Source: Zizania palustris (taxonomy: Eukaryota > Streptophyta > Magnoliopsida > Poales > Poaceae). From it: 64,000 nt of DNA. The notes beneath the pieces were generated by a model, which was not told the DNA's origin, ran no database searches, and was given only the letters and a program-made list of their open reading frames with translations. The stretch covers positions 52,085,742 to 52,149,741 of the forward strand of contig JAAALK010000288.1 of assembly GCA_019279435.1 (NCBI GenBank), in the 5' to 3' direction. Position numbers and translations under genes: made by a program. Within the stretch, counting starts at the first letter, position 1, and every line of letters starts with the position of its first letter. Below, piece after piece: positions 33,466 through 43,793 of the stretch.

Positions 33466-35530
33466 AGTAGTCATGTCTAGAAAGAGTAATCTGGATTGGC
33501 TAAAGTCTCGTGTAGAGCAGTATCGGTCTACTAAAGATGGTATCACCGAAGCCATCGAGGACTTTAGCGAAGGAGAGAAATTAGGACAAGGTTTCACGTC
33601 AGCCGATCCCTTAGAGGAAGTTGACATAAGTGATGGTAGCATCCCGAGGCCGACTTTTGTAAACCAACATTTACAGCCTGATGAAAAGGCCAAAGTAATA
33701 AAGTTGCTTTAGTCGTATGTCGATTATTTCACATGGAGTATAGCGAGATGCCGGGACTAAGCCGCGAGCTCGTGGAGCATCGGCTACCTATCAAGTCTGG
33801 ATTTAGGCCTTATAAACAGCCTCCTCGTCACTTTAATTCAGCCATCTATGACCAAGTTAAAGAAGAAGTAGAGCGACTGCTCAAAGCTGAATTTATTAGG
33901 CCATGCAGGTACGCAGAATGGGTTGCTAATATTGTGCCTGTAGAGAAGAAAGGGAGCGGCAAGATACGAGTATGTATTAATTTCAGGGATCTGAATAAGG
34001 CCACTCTAAAGGACGAATATCCGATGCCGATGGCCGACATGCTAATCAACAATGCTTCAGGACACAAGGTACTAAGTTTTCTTGATGGAAATGCTAGTTA
34101 TAATCAAATCTTTATGGCCGAAGAGGACGTCTACAAGACAACCTTTCGATGACCTAGTTTTGTCTGTTTATTCGAGTGGGTCATTATGACTTTTGGTTTG
34201 AAGAATGTTGGCACCACATATCAGCGTGCTATGAACTTGATCTTTAATGACTTGCTAGGAGTTATGTTAGAAGTTTACATTGATGATGTTGTGGTTAAAT
34301 CGGACGCTATGGGAAACCATTTAGCCAATTTGAAAGTTGCTTTTGATAGGATTCAACAGTATGGCTTAAAAATGAACCCACTCAAATGTGATTTTGGCAT
34401 GTCGGTGGGTAAGTTCTTAGGTTTCATGATTCATGAAAGAGGCATAGAGATTGATCCTAAGAGGCTTGAGAAAATTAGAAACGTTACGACGCCTACATGC
34501 AAAAAAAGATATGCAAAAGTTGCTAGGCAAGATGAATTATTTGCGTCGCTTTATATCTAACTTGTCTGGCAAGATTGATGCCTTTGTCCCCATACTCCGG
34601 CTAAAGAACGAGGCCGAGTTCACTTGGGGGGGGAAGCCAGAAAAGAGCCTTTGAGAAAATCAAGGAGTGCTTGTCATCGCCGCCCGTGGTGAGAGCACCC
34701 AAAGCCAGGATTCCGTTTTGGCTGTACATCGCTGCTGAAGATAGAGTGATCGGGGCCGTGCTAACCTAGGAGGTAGATGGAAAAGAGTACATCATCACGC
34801 TCTTGAGCCACCACCTGCTGGACGCCAAGACTAGGTACGCGTTTGTGGAACGTTTATGTTTATCACTTTACTACGTGTGTACCAAATTGCGCCACTATCT
34901 TCTCCCTACTACGTGTTGTCGTTTGCCAAACCGATGTTGTAAAACACATGTTACAAAAGTCAATTCTAAGTGGAAGAATCAGAAAGTGGGCTTATGCTTT
35001 GATTTAATATGATTTGGTCTATGAACCCCTAAGAGCTATGAAAGGCCAAATCATAGCAAACTTTATAGTTGATCACCACATAGACGTCAGTTGGAGCGAC
35101 AATTTTGCTTTGATTGAGGTAATGTCGTGGAAACTTTACTTTGATGTTTTAGCTTGCAAAAATGGCTAAGGTATTGGAGTGGTTCTCATATCAACTAGCG
35201 GAGCGCACTTTGAGAACTCGGCTCGTTTAGAGTTTCCTTCTACTAATAACCAAGCTAAATACGAGGCTTTACTACTAGGACTTGATTTGTTGGAATCCAT
35301 GTGTGTTAAATATGTTCATGCGCATGGTGATTCCCTATTAGTGGTGCAACAAGTGGCTAAGAGTGCTCAATGTTTTAATGGCTTGCTAAACAACTACTTG
35401 GATAAGTGCTTGTACATAGTTGCTACTTTTGATGACTTCAAAATTTCTCATGTGTCAAGAAAGGCCAATTCAGTTGCAAATTATTTGGCTCAGCAAGCAT
35501 CTGGTTACCAAGTTAGGAGAGGAAAATTTT
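33466..35530 (+). pseudogene. A reverse transcriptase and two RNase H domains, decayed
   Basis: RT resumes after H with SRKSNLDWLKSRVEQYRS. Key motifs are VCINFRDLNKATLKDEYPMP, FLDGNASYNQI (first catalytic Asp) and the catalytic YIDD at 34276-34287. Stops or frameshifts occur near 33713, 34152 and 34500. A first RNase H remnant is visible near 34720-34910 (FWLYIAAEDRVIGAVL). A second, archaeal-type RNase H lies at about 35130-35520 (NNQAKYEALLLGL, HGDSLLVVQQV). Dual RNase H is a known mark of the Tat lineage. The copy is not functional. Confidence 0.8.
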
Positions 35531-35815
35531 CTGTACGGGAGAAGTCGATGTTTGGTCACACTACCGAAGCCAGTGACTTCGGACAGGCGCACCCTACGGG
35601 TCAGACCCCTCTGGCTGCCGGAGACTACTGCACGCCGAGGTCCCGGGACCAGAGTACTCTGCCCACCGAAGGGTCTGGCACACCGGAGATCGCGAGCCGA
35701 AGTCCTCAAGATAGGGAGGGCTTCCGGGAGCCCGGACCCTTCGGCAGGGGGCTTCAGCCTGATGCGCTCTGCACAACCAGTCTAGACAAGCTTCGATAGA
35801 AGCAAGAAGGGCTCG
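35531..35815 (+). other. Linker after the A RNase H, GC-rich
   Basis: The frame continues from the second RNase H into a Gly/Pro/Ser/Arg-rich segment with no recognised domain, then stops near 35797. Its base composition is richer in GC and CCGAAG words than the flanking pol. It may be an insertion into the RNase H-integrase linker. Confidence 0.4.
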
Positions 35816-37152
35816 GGGGACACCCTGATATCAATAGCCTAGACATTTTTTCAGGGAGTGAGCTAGCGAAACCCTTAGAAGCCCATAAGGGCAATTGGAG
35901 AACTCCAATCGTCCAATATTTGAGAGACCCTAGCCAAAGGGTTGATCGGAAAGCTCGGCGGCAAGCGTTTAAATTTGTGTTGCTAGACGACACACTGTAT
36001 CGCCGAACCATTGAAAGAGTATTGTTAAAGTGTCTAGACCATGAACGATCCCAGGTGGCTATGGGATAAGTCCATGAAGGACTTTGTGGCACTCATCAGT
36101 CGGCGCAGAAAATGAGTTGGATGCTCAAAAGAGTAGGTTTGTACTGCCCGACTATGACTGAGGATTGCTTTAAGTATTATAGAGGGTGTGAAGCATGTCA
36201 GAAGTTTGGCAATATTCAACTAGCTCCTGCTTCATTAATTAACCCTGTTGTAAAGCCATGGCCATTCCGAGGTTGGGGTTTAGACTTCATCGGCCAAATT
36301 CACCATCCTTCCTCAAAAGGGTATCAGTTCGTGTTGATGGCGATAGACTACTTCACCAAGTGGACCGAGGCTGTGCCTCTCAAGAACATGACTCACAACG
36401 AGGTACTTGACTTTATCTTGAAGCACATCATACATAGATTCGGCATTCCTCAAACTCTCACTATAGATCAAGGTAGCTCATTTGTTTCTGAGGAAGTGAG
36501 AAACTTTGCTGAATATTATGGTATTAAGTTGATAAATTCTTCACCCTACTATGCTCAGGCCAATGGTCAGGCTGATTCTAGTAATAAAACTATGATTAAA
36601 CTCATTAAGAAAAGAATTGAAGAGTTCCCTAAAAGGTGGCATGAAATGCTCTTCGAGGCGCTATGGGCTTGTAGAATTGCAAAGCACGGTGCTACCAAAG
36701 TTAGTCCATATGAGTTGGTATATGGACAAGAAGCCGTTCTACCTATAGAAGTAGATCTTGGCTCTCTAAGAGTGTTAAAGCAAGATGGCTTATCGGTCGA
36801 CGAGTATGAAACTCTTTTGAAAGACAATCTAGAAGAAGTGTCCGATAAGAGATTGAGGGCTTTAGAAGCCATAGAAATAGACAAGAGGAGAGTAGCTAAA
36901 GCCTACAATAAGAAGGTTAAACTAAAATCATTTTAGGTAGGTGACTTGGTTTGGAAGACGATTTTGCCCTTAGGCACTAAGAGTCCCAAATTTGGTAAAT
37001 GGTCGCCTAGTTGGGAAGGCCCTTTCAAAATAGCCGAAATCACTCCTAGCAACACATATGTGTTAGAATCTCTGCAAGGAGAGCGGTTTCGAAGAGCTTT
37101 GAATGGTAGATACTTGAAAAGATATTTCCCAAGTGTGTGGAAAACAACTTAA
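35816..37152 (+). pseudogene. A integrase, with altered catalytic residue
   Basis: HHCC zinc-binding region (HEGLCGTHQSA then CEACQKF) ends near 36210. The catalytic core at 36112-36936 shows LDFIGQ (first Asp) and TIDQGSSF (second Asp). Where the family has the catalytic Glu in NGQxE, this copy reads NGQAD, the codon at 36574-36576 being GAT. A stop at 36934-36936 separates the C-terminal part (36946-37152), which has WEGPFKI and the end SLQGERFRRALNGRYLKRYF. A TAA near 36066 also interrupts the HHCC region. Confidence 0.8.
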
Positions 37153-37222
37153 AAGGTGTCGAAAGGCCGATATTGAAGGTATCATATTTACCCCGTTGTT
37201 CTTTTAGTTCACATAGTTCACT

Positions 37223-37237
37223 AAAAGGCAGGGGGCA
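37223..37237 (+). other. Polypurine tract of A
   Basis: AAAAGGCAGGGGGCA, two bases before the 3' LTR. Standard position for plus-strand priming. Confidence 0.75.
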
Positions 37238-37239
37238 TG

Positions 37240-38259
37240 TGTTGATAGCAAAAAACGGCATTAATGGTTAAGATTGTCAAAATATCAATTTTGGTAATTT
37301 CGGCCGAAAAATGCACATGTCCCGGGTTAGGCCGAAGCCCTACAAGGCCGAAGGACCACTAGGCTACGGGCTTCGAAAGCTTCCAGCCAGCTCACAGCCT
37401 TTGGCCTGGAGGCCTTCGGAGGCCCACTCCACCGAAGCTTCGTCCCGAGGAGCAGGCTTCGGCAGGCCTAGCCGAAGGCCCACTTTGGGCAGGAGTTAGA
37501 GATTGAGTCCGATTTTTGACTAAGTCTTTTACGTGTGATCAAACATAATTCCACCAGATTAGGCTTAGAGATTAGAAGTCCAGCCCCTATAAATATAGGG
37601 GTGAGGCCGGTTCAGAAGGCCCCCCAACACAAATCAACCATAAAGCCCTAGCTATGAACCATACTTTACTTTATCTTTACTTTTCTGTATTCTTCATGGG
37701 ATTGCCTGGAAGCCCTCCGACGGCCACTTCGGAACAGTGGTAATACTTGTTACTTCACTTGTGAAGTATCCGTTAATCTACGTAATAGATTGCTATCGCC
37801 TTGTTACTTCGCCTGTGAAGTATCCGCTAATCTGTGTAACAGATTGCTACCTTTGCCCCTAGTGCAAAACTTAGTAGAATTTGGTCCTCATGCCGAATTG
37901 GTACTTCAAATCTACTCTGTTGTAGGTTACCTACGTTCGGAGCTACTTCGCCAGAGGTATTTGGAGCTGAGAGATTGGTTTCGGAGGTTGCCAGAACACC
38001 CTTCAGTGAGATCTCTTGCTTAGACTGCACGCCAACACGCTTTGCCAACAGGCTTCATCACGATAGGCTTCGCACGCTCGTACTCCGCTCCGGACGAAGT
38101 CGCGCTCATGCGTTGCACCTAAGTCATTATTCTGTATCTTACTGAATCGAAGACTTCACATCGAACCCCGCTTTTTGGAGGTGATTGTTGCATCCAGATC
38201 CGTTCGAGTTCATCTTTGGCCAGATTAGTCCGAACGCCGAAGGTACCCTTCGGCGTGAT
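37240..38259 (+). repeat. 3' LTR of A, part before B
   Basis: Starts TGTTGATAG as in the 5' LTR. TATA box TATAAATA at 37588-37595. Interrupted by B after CGGCGTGAT; the last five bases, GTGAT, are the target duplication of B. Confidence 0.88.
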
Positions 38260-38754
38260 TGTTGGCGTAAAAGATTACGCTAACAGGTTTCTGTAGAAGA
38301 GAAACTAACAAACGAAGTGTTTGCGAAGAGAACTGTTCTAAGCCTCCGAAAGGATAATAACTTAGAATAGTTCGAATGTGTATATTGAATAACTTGTATT
38401 CGGTCCCTATTACAGGGTGAAATGGGGGGTATTTATAGGCCCAAACATTAAGGAAAAGACCTATTTACCCCTCTATTACAACCGACATAGTGGAAACTAT
38501 TCGGTTCCCTTAATAGGGCTAAAATGGTAAAAGACTAATCTAATGAGAAAGAAGATAAGTCTTCCATCTTAGCTGGCAGAAAAGATCTTGGAGGGCTTTA
38601 GTTCGAAGATGTACTCCGAACTAATGCCTATCTTCGTGCTTCGAACTGGGTTCCGGGTATCTTCGAAGATGATCTTCTGGGAACCTTCGAACCTGCTGAC
38701 TGCCTTTATGTTGCTTCGGCAATAACCCCGAAGATGAGATATTTTCCCCCAACA
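38260..38754 (-). repeat. Left (3') LTR of B
   Basis: Runs TGTTGGCG to CCCCCAACA on the plus strand. Minus-strand TATA box (TATAAATA) at 38430-38437. In the element's sense it starts TGTTGGGGGA, like elements C and G. Confidence 0.95.
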
Positions 38755-39205
38755 GTAGCCCCTCGAATACGCTTCTCCGTTGACCTGTAACGTTAGGAGA
38801 GCAGTATACGGAAGGAAAAGATAACCAATCATAGGGGTTATTGGTTTTTATTTCATCTCCGAAATGCATGAAGATATGAACTTCGAATCAGTCTTAAGGT
38901 AATTGCTTTTCGAACTATCTTAGAACCGACTTAAGAAGTTCGAGAGTCTTTTAGACTTAGAGAAAATAGCCGTTAAGTTTCTGTTTCTAACGGAAACTGC
39001 AGTAAGCGTTAATCTCAGGGAAAAGTAACGGCAGGAATGCGAAACGACATGGGTTAACGGTAAAAAAGTGAAGTGTAGGCTATAAATAGAAGGCCTAGAA
39101 ATTACCTGGTTACCTTTTCATCGCGTTCTCGCAATCAAAAACTTTTTAGCCCTTTGAGTTCTTGAGCCCTAGCCTCCATTTCCTCAGAGCAATCCGGCGG
39201 TCGCG
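38755..39205 (+). promoter_or_regulatory. B polypurine tract and promoter region of the antisense gene
   Basis: The first bases (GTAGCCCCTCG on plus) are the polypurine tract of B on the minus strand. Further on, a strong TATA box, TATAAATA, at 39081-39088 points to the plus-strand gene, 125 bp before its ATG at 39206. Element C has TTAAATA about 120 bp before its homologous ATG. I infer that the antisense gene has its own promoter next to the 3' LTR. Confidence 0.6.
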
Positions 39206-42200
39206 ATGGTGAAGACTAAGGGATCTGCTCCTCCGTCGGCCTTGGCTCGGCAGCAGGCGGCCGCAGCAGCAGCGGCGGCAGCGTTGGTGGCAGCACCTCC
39301 GATGCCGGCGGTGACATCCATGGCGGCAGGGGGGAGAAATCCCCAAATCGCCGATGACCAAGGTCTGTGCCCGCCGTCGACAAAGTATTTGGATCAATCT
39401 TTTGAGTTGGGGCCTTCTACCTGCAAGAGAGAGTCTTTGGCAATCACAGCGGGGGGAAAAATTAGCAATGGAGTTATGATTCAGAAGCCGGGCAAAGAAT
39501 CGATTCCATCACTAAGACCCGGAGAGGTAGTGGTATTCGAAGCCTTCTTCGAAGCTGGCTTGGGCCTCCCTGCAGTGGACTTCCTGGCGGAGGTACTTGA
39601 TCTGTTCCATGTAACCCTCCCCCAGTTATCTCCGAATGCAGTAGCTAGGTTAGCTATCTTCGAATGGGCGCTGAGAGCCGAAGGTTGTGAGGGGAGGGCA
39701 GAAATCTTCGCTGCACTTCATAGAGCAACTTGCCAGCTGAAGACCTTCGTAGGCTCCGAAGGTGAGAAAGTGGTAGTATCCTTCGGCTCTATCAACTTTA
39801 GGCTTCGGGATGAATATGCCCTTCAGTTTCCTGCCAAGGCCATCAATGCTAGATGGTACACTGATTGGGTTCTGAGATGGTTCTATGCCGAAGTTGGAGC
39901 GAGCAGTCCTCTGGCTGGGCCCCTTAAAGAAATTCAATTCCGGAAAGAAGCTTTAGTGCAGCCCAACGAAGGCCAACTCGAAGCTCGTCTTAACCTACTT
40001 CAAAAGATTAGCCAAAGGTTAAGCATGCGTGACTTAGCCGAAGAATTCCTCGGACTGCAAATTCCTCCGCTGATGGCCAACTGGCCTATCGTCTTCGAGG
40101 ATGATTCGGAAGGCGGTCTCCGCAAGATCAACTTAACTTTGAGCCCTGCAGGTAACTTCGAAACCAACATGCATTATACATATTTACTTCGAAGAAAGGC
40201 TAATTTGATTTATTTTTTAGCTTCTTCAGCCCCTATTACTTCAGAGCAAATTGTAAGGGCTTCGGAGAAGATTTTGGGTGCCCCAACTCCGACTGAAAAA
40301 GAATGGCGAATTAAATTGGTCGGGAGTTGGGAAAGGTTTAACAGAGTATGGGGAATGTTGGAGTTGACTCCGCCCCCTCTGATGGACTGGGTGCCTTTGG
40401 AGAAAGGACCCAAGAAAAGGATGGCTGAAGCCGGAGCTTCGAGCTCCGCAAGGACTCCGGTGAAGAAGGTGGCTCGGAAGCCAAAAAATCTCGCACCTTC
40501 GAATCCTGCGCCTTCGAGCTCAAAAACCTCAATCTCCGGTTCTAAAGAAGATGAAGGTATATTATTAGTGAGATTGATTGATGAAGATGCAGCTCAACAA
40601 AATATTCACATTGAAGATACTGCAGGTATGCCGGAGCCTCAAGCTAACATTGAAGAAGTGATAGCTCCGGATACTCAAGAAGAGCAAATTGAAGCTCTTA
40701 TGGGCGAAGATGAAGTTGAAGTTACAACTTCAATTGTGGATGAGGGGAGGACTGCTCACGGAGATACTCCGGCAGCTGAAGTTTTAACCGTGGAATCAGA
40801 TGATGACTTCACCTTCGATCCTCCGAGCAGTCCAGTGCTCGATCTCCCCCAGAATGTCGAAGGTAAATTTCGCATAATTCTCTTATTATTTTCTGCAAAA
40901 TTATACAATGTATAATACTTTTGCTTTTGCAGAGCCCCCTGCTGTAGAAGTACATCACGAAAACACAATTCAAAGGCCTTCGACAACTTCGGAGCCGCAC
41001 CCGGAGGTCACTCAACAGGGGCCTGGAAGGGGTAAAAGACAGATAGAGCCTCTCCCTACTCAAGGATCAACTTCGTCTGAGTCAACAGATGAAAGTGAAT
41101 CAACTGAGGGGGGGCCATCTTCGGAAGTTCCAAGGACCTCAGGAGAACGCTCCGGAGCTTCGTCAAGCAGGGAAGACCAAAAGGCTTCGGCTCTGCTCCC
41201 TCTTTTAACTCCTTTTTTGGAGCAAAGAAAAGGGCTTCGGACTTTGCTCAAACCTTTAGGTCGAGTGAGTCGGGAAGTCGGGGAGACAGAACTGGTAGCA
41301 AAATTAAGCAAGGCGAAGAATTCGGAGCTTAACGTTGCTTTAGAACGAGCAGCCTACCAGGTACGGAGCACCTTCGAACCAATATCTTTAGCGAATTATA
41401 TTGGGTTCGAAGTACATCTTCGAACCAGTAGCAAATTATAAATGAATAATTTCTTACTTCAGTTTTTTCTCTTCTTAGCAAGCGGTCTTGGCCCGCGCTG
41501 CAGCTTTATCGAACGAAAATGAAATTGCTCAGCTTCGGGAAGAAAATGAAGCTCTTAAACGCAACTTATCTTTCTCCGAAGCTAGAGTACTTCAAATGGA
41601 TAATGTGATTTCAACGGAGCGTAGGTCCAGACAGGGCTTGGAGGCTGTTAATAAGGAGCTCGAAGCAGAAAGAATCGTGCTTCGGGCTGAAATTGAAAAG
41701 GTGCGGTCGGAGCATGCTAGTGCTGGGTCCGAACTTGTAAGGCTCCAAGAGGAAGCTAGCCAACTCCTAAACCAGAAGAATATTTTAACTACGGAGAATG
41801 CTAGGATTTCCGGAGTTTTGGCAGAAACGACTTCGAGCAAGGATGCACTGATTGAAGAAAAGCTTAAGTCAGAGAAGGTGGCTACGGAGGTCATCGAACA
41901 AATGCTAGGTGTTCTGGAGTACTTCGGTACTACTGGATCACTTCCTTCGGATGACAACGTGACTCTGCTGCGCCGGTTAAAAAGGATCCAAGGAGCAGCG
42001 AAGCAAATGAAGACGGCAGGCATGCGTTATGGAGAACTCTCCGGACAAGTGTCTGCCCTCGGATTACTTCGTTACTACGAGGATTTGGGCCGAACAATCA
42101 CTCCGAGCGCAGAGGGCTCCATTACCTTCGACGACGAGCGGCTTTTGAATCCTTCCGAAGGCGTGACTGCCGCCTGGCGAGCCTTTCAAACCTCATGGAG

Positions 42201-42871
42201 AGCCGAAGGTCGTTCTGTGATCAAGGCTTGGATCGATGAAGGCCAACGTCAGAAGCAAGTTCGGAGCCAAGCTTCGAGCAGTCAGCCTCCTCCGAACCCG
42301 CAGGTTTAGGAATTATTTAGGATTTTTGGACTATGTAAAGCTCATGCTTGTAAATATTTATCAATGAAAATCTTGTTTGTCATATTTTTAGGCTTTGCCT
42401 CTTATGGAAGACATCGAAGTGTTAGAGCTTAACAACGAACTTCGCTCATTATGGAACACCTTCGAACTTCTAAAGAGTTATAAGCGTCCTCGATTTCTTA
42501 TTCCTCGAGATGACTCCGGCGTAATTGCGCCCGAAGTAATCAAAGACGTATTGTCTTATATTAAAGAGGAAGAAAAAGAGGTTAACGCAAACACCTCGTC
42601 TTCTGAAGACACTAATTGGTCTGAAGACGAAGGTGAAGCTCGAAATAAAAGATCTGAAGATCTTAGAAGCTGGGAAAGAAGCCTCGAACGGCTTCGAACT
42701 TGGGCCGAGCTTCAACAAGAGCAGAAGGATTTTAGAGCTTCGAAGGGGAGGAAGAGAGTTAAACGTAAAGTTCTTAGAACTTCTGACGTTGGAACTAGTC
42801 GTTCCACCCCTAGCTCTCGGGACCGAAGAGGTCTTCGATTCCTTCTTGGTATAGATACCAATTTTTCATAG
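39206..42871 (+). CDS. Antisense gene of B: five-exon 'gypsy type transposon' protein (PF04195-like)
   Basis: Exons by comparison with C: 39206-40151, 40221-40862, 40933-41360, 41479-42303, 42392-42871. Every intron is GT...AG and the spliced length (3321 nt, 1106 residues) is a whole number of codons with no stop. Residues about 103-290 form the conserved core (GEVVVFEAFFEAGLG, QLSPNAVARLAIFEWALRAEG, SMRDLAEEFLGLQIPPL), which I recognise as the plant 'putative gypsy type transposon' family. Exon 4 is a long coiled coil. The last exon ends RRGLRFLLGIDTNFS, shared with C. Intron 1 (40152-40220) is 69 nt and open, so it is easily missed. No enzymatic motif is seen; function unknown. It converges with pol. 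Confidence 0.75.
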
Positions 42872-43793
42872 TGTAATCTGTAAACACATTTATTTCGATA
42901 ATGAATGCCGATTTAAAATTGTCTCCATATTTACTAGCCCCTCTTTGGGTATAAGCAACTTCGAAATGTATTCAAAGATGGTTATGCGCAAAGAAAAACT
43001 TCGGAGTACAATTTTTTGGGGGTTCGGAGCCCCTCCGTCATTTAAAGATCTTTTGAAATCTTATGAAATGTCTTCGACTTTTTGCAGTCAGAAGAATGGT
43101 AACTTAGTACCTTTGTTTTATGAAAGAAATCACTTAAGATAACTTCCAGGACACTTTAGTGTCTTAAAAAATTTGTCACTTTGGACTATGTTAACAGACA
43201 TTCGAAGCTCATGGCTCAAATGCTGTTTTGCTTTAGCCACCTTCGGCTTGTCTTTGCGATCTCTGACGAACTAATGGTTCGGAGTTTGCAATGATCTCTT
43301 TGGACTCTTTTTACGGATGTCTACCAGCCAATGGCTTGGACTCCGTATAATTTGGCCACCTTCGGCTCTTTTTGCAGAAGTCTACCAGCCAATGGCTTGG
43401 ACTTCGCAGATTTTGGCCACCTTCAGCTCTTTTTACGGAAGTCTACAAGCTGCAGCTTGGACTCCGTAGGTTTTGGCCACCTTCGGCTCTTTTTACGGAA
43501 GTCTACCAGCCAATGGCTTGGACTCCGTAGGGTGTGGTTTTGGGCTCTTTTACGGATGCCTACAAGCCGGTGGCCTGGGCTCCGGATTATGTCAGCCCCC
43601 ACGTCGGAGGCTTCAAACTTTATGGGTTCGAAGTCCGAAAATACAACCCAGCTTAATGACACTTCCCTCTCGGTCGACCCCGCGGTTCCAGTGCGTCCAC
43701 TCGGAAGCTGGAAGTCTATGAGGGGAAGGCAACTATCAGGGTCATATGCTTTATTAATTTAGAAGATGATTACAAGCGAATTACAAGGAGCCC
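42872..43793. other. Convergent intergenic region between antisense gene and pol in B
   Basis: The two genes of B end facing each other here. The first ~400 bp is AT-rich with no gene (a candidate AATGAA poly(A) signal lies near 42899 on the plus strand). It then holds a tandem repeat. I see no further coding sequence; short frames reflect the repeat. Confidence 0.65.
43293..43590. repeat. 60-bp tandem repeat in B
   Basis: Roughly five copies of a 60-61 bp unit centred on GGCCACCTTCGGCTC and CTACCAGCCAATGGCTTGGA (GGCCACC at 43354, 43415 and 43475). The last copies are degenerate. Confidence 0.8.
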
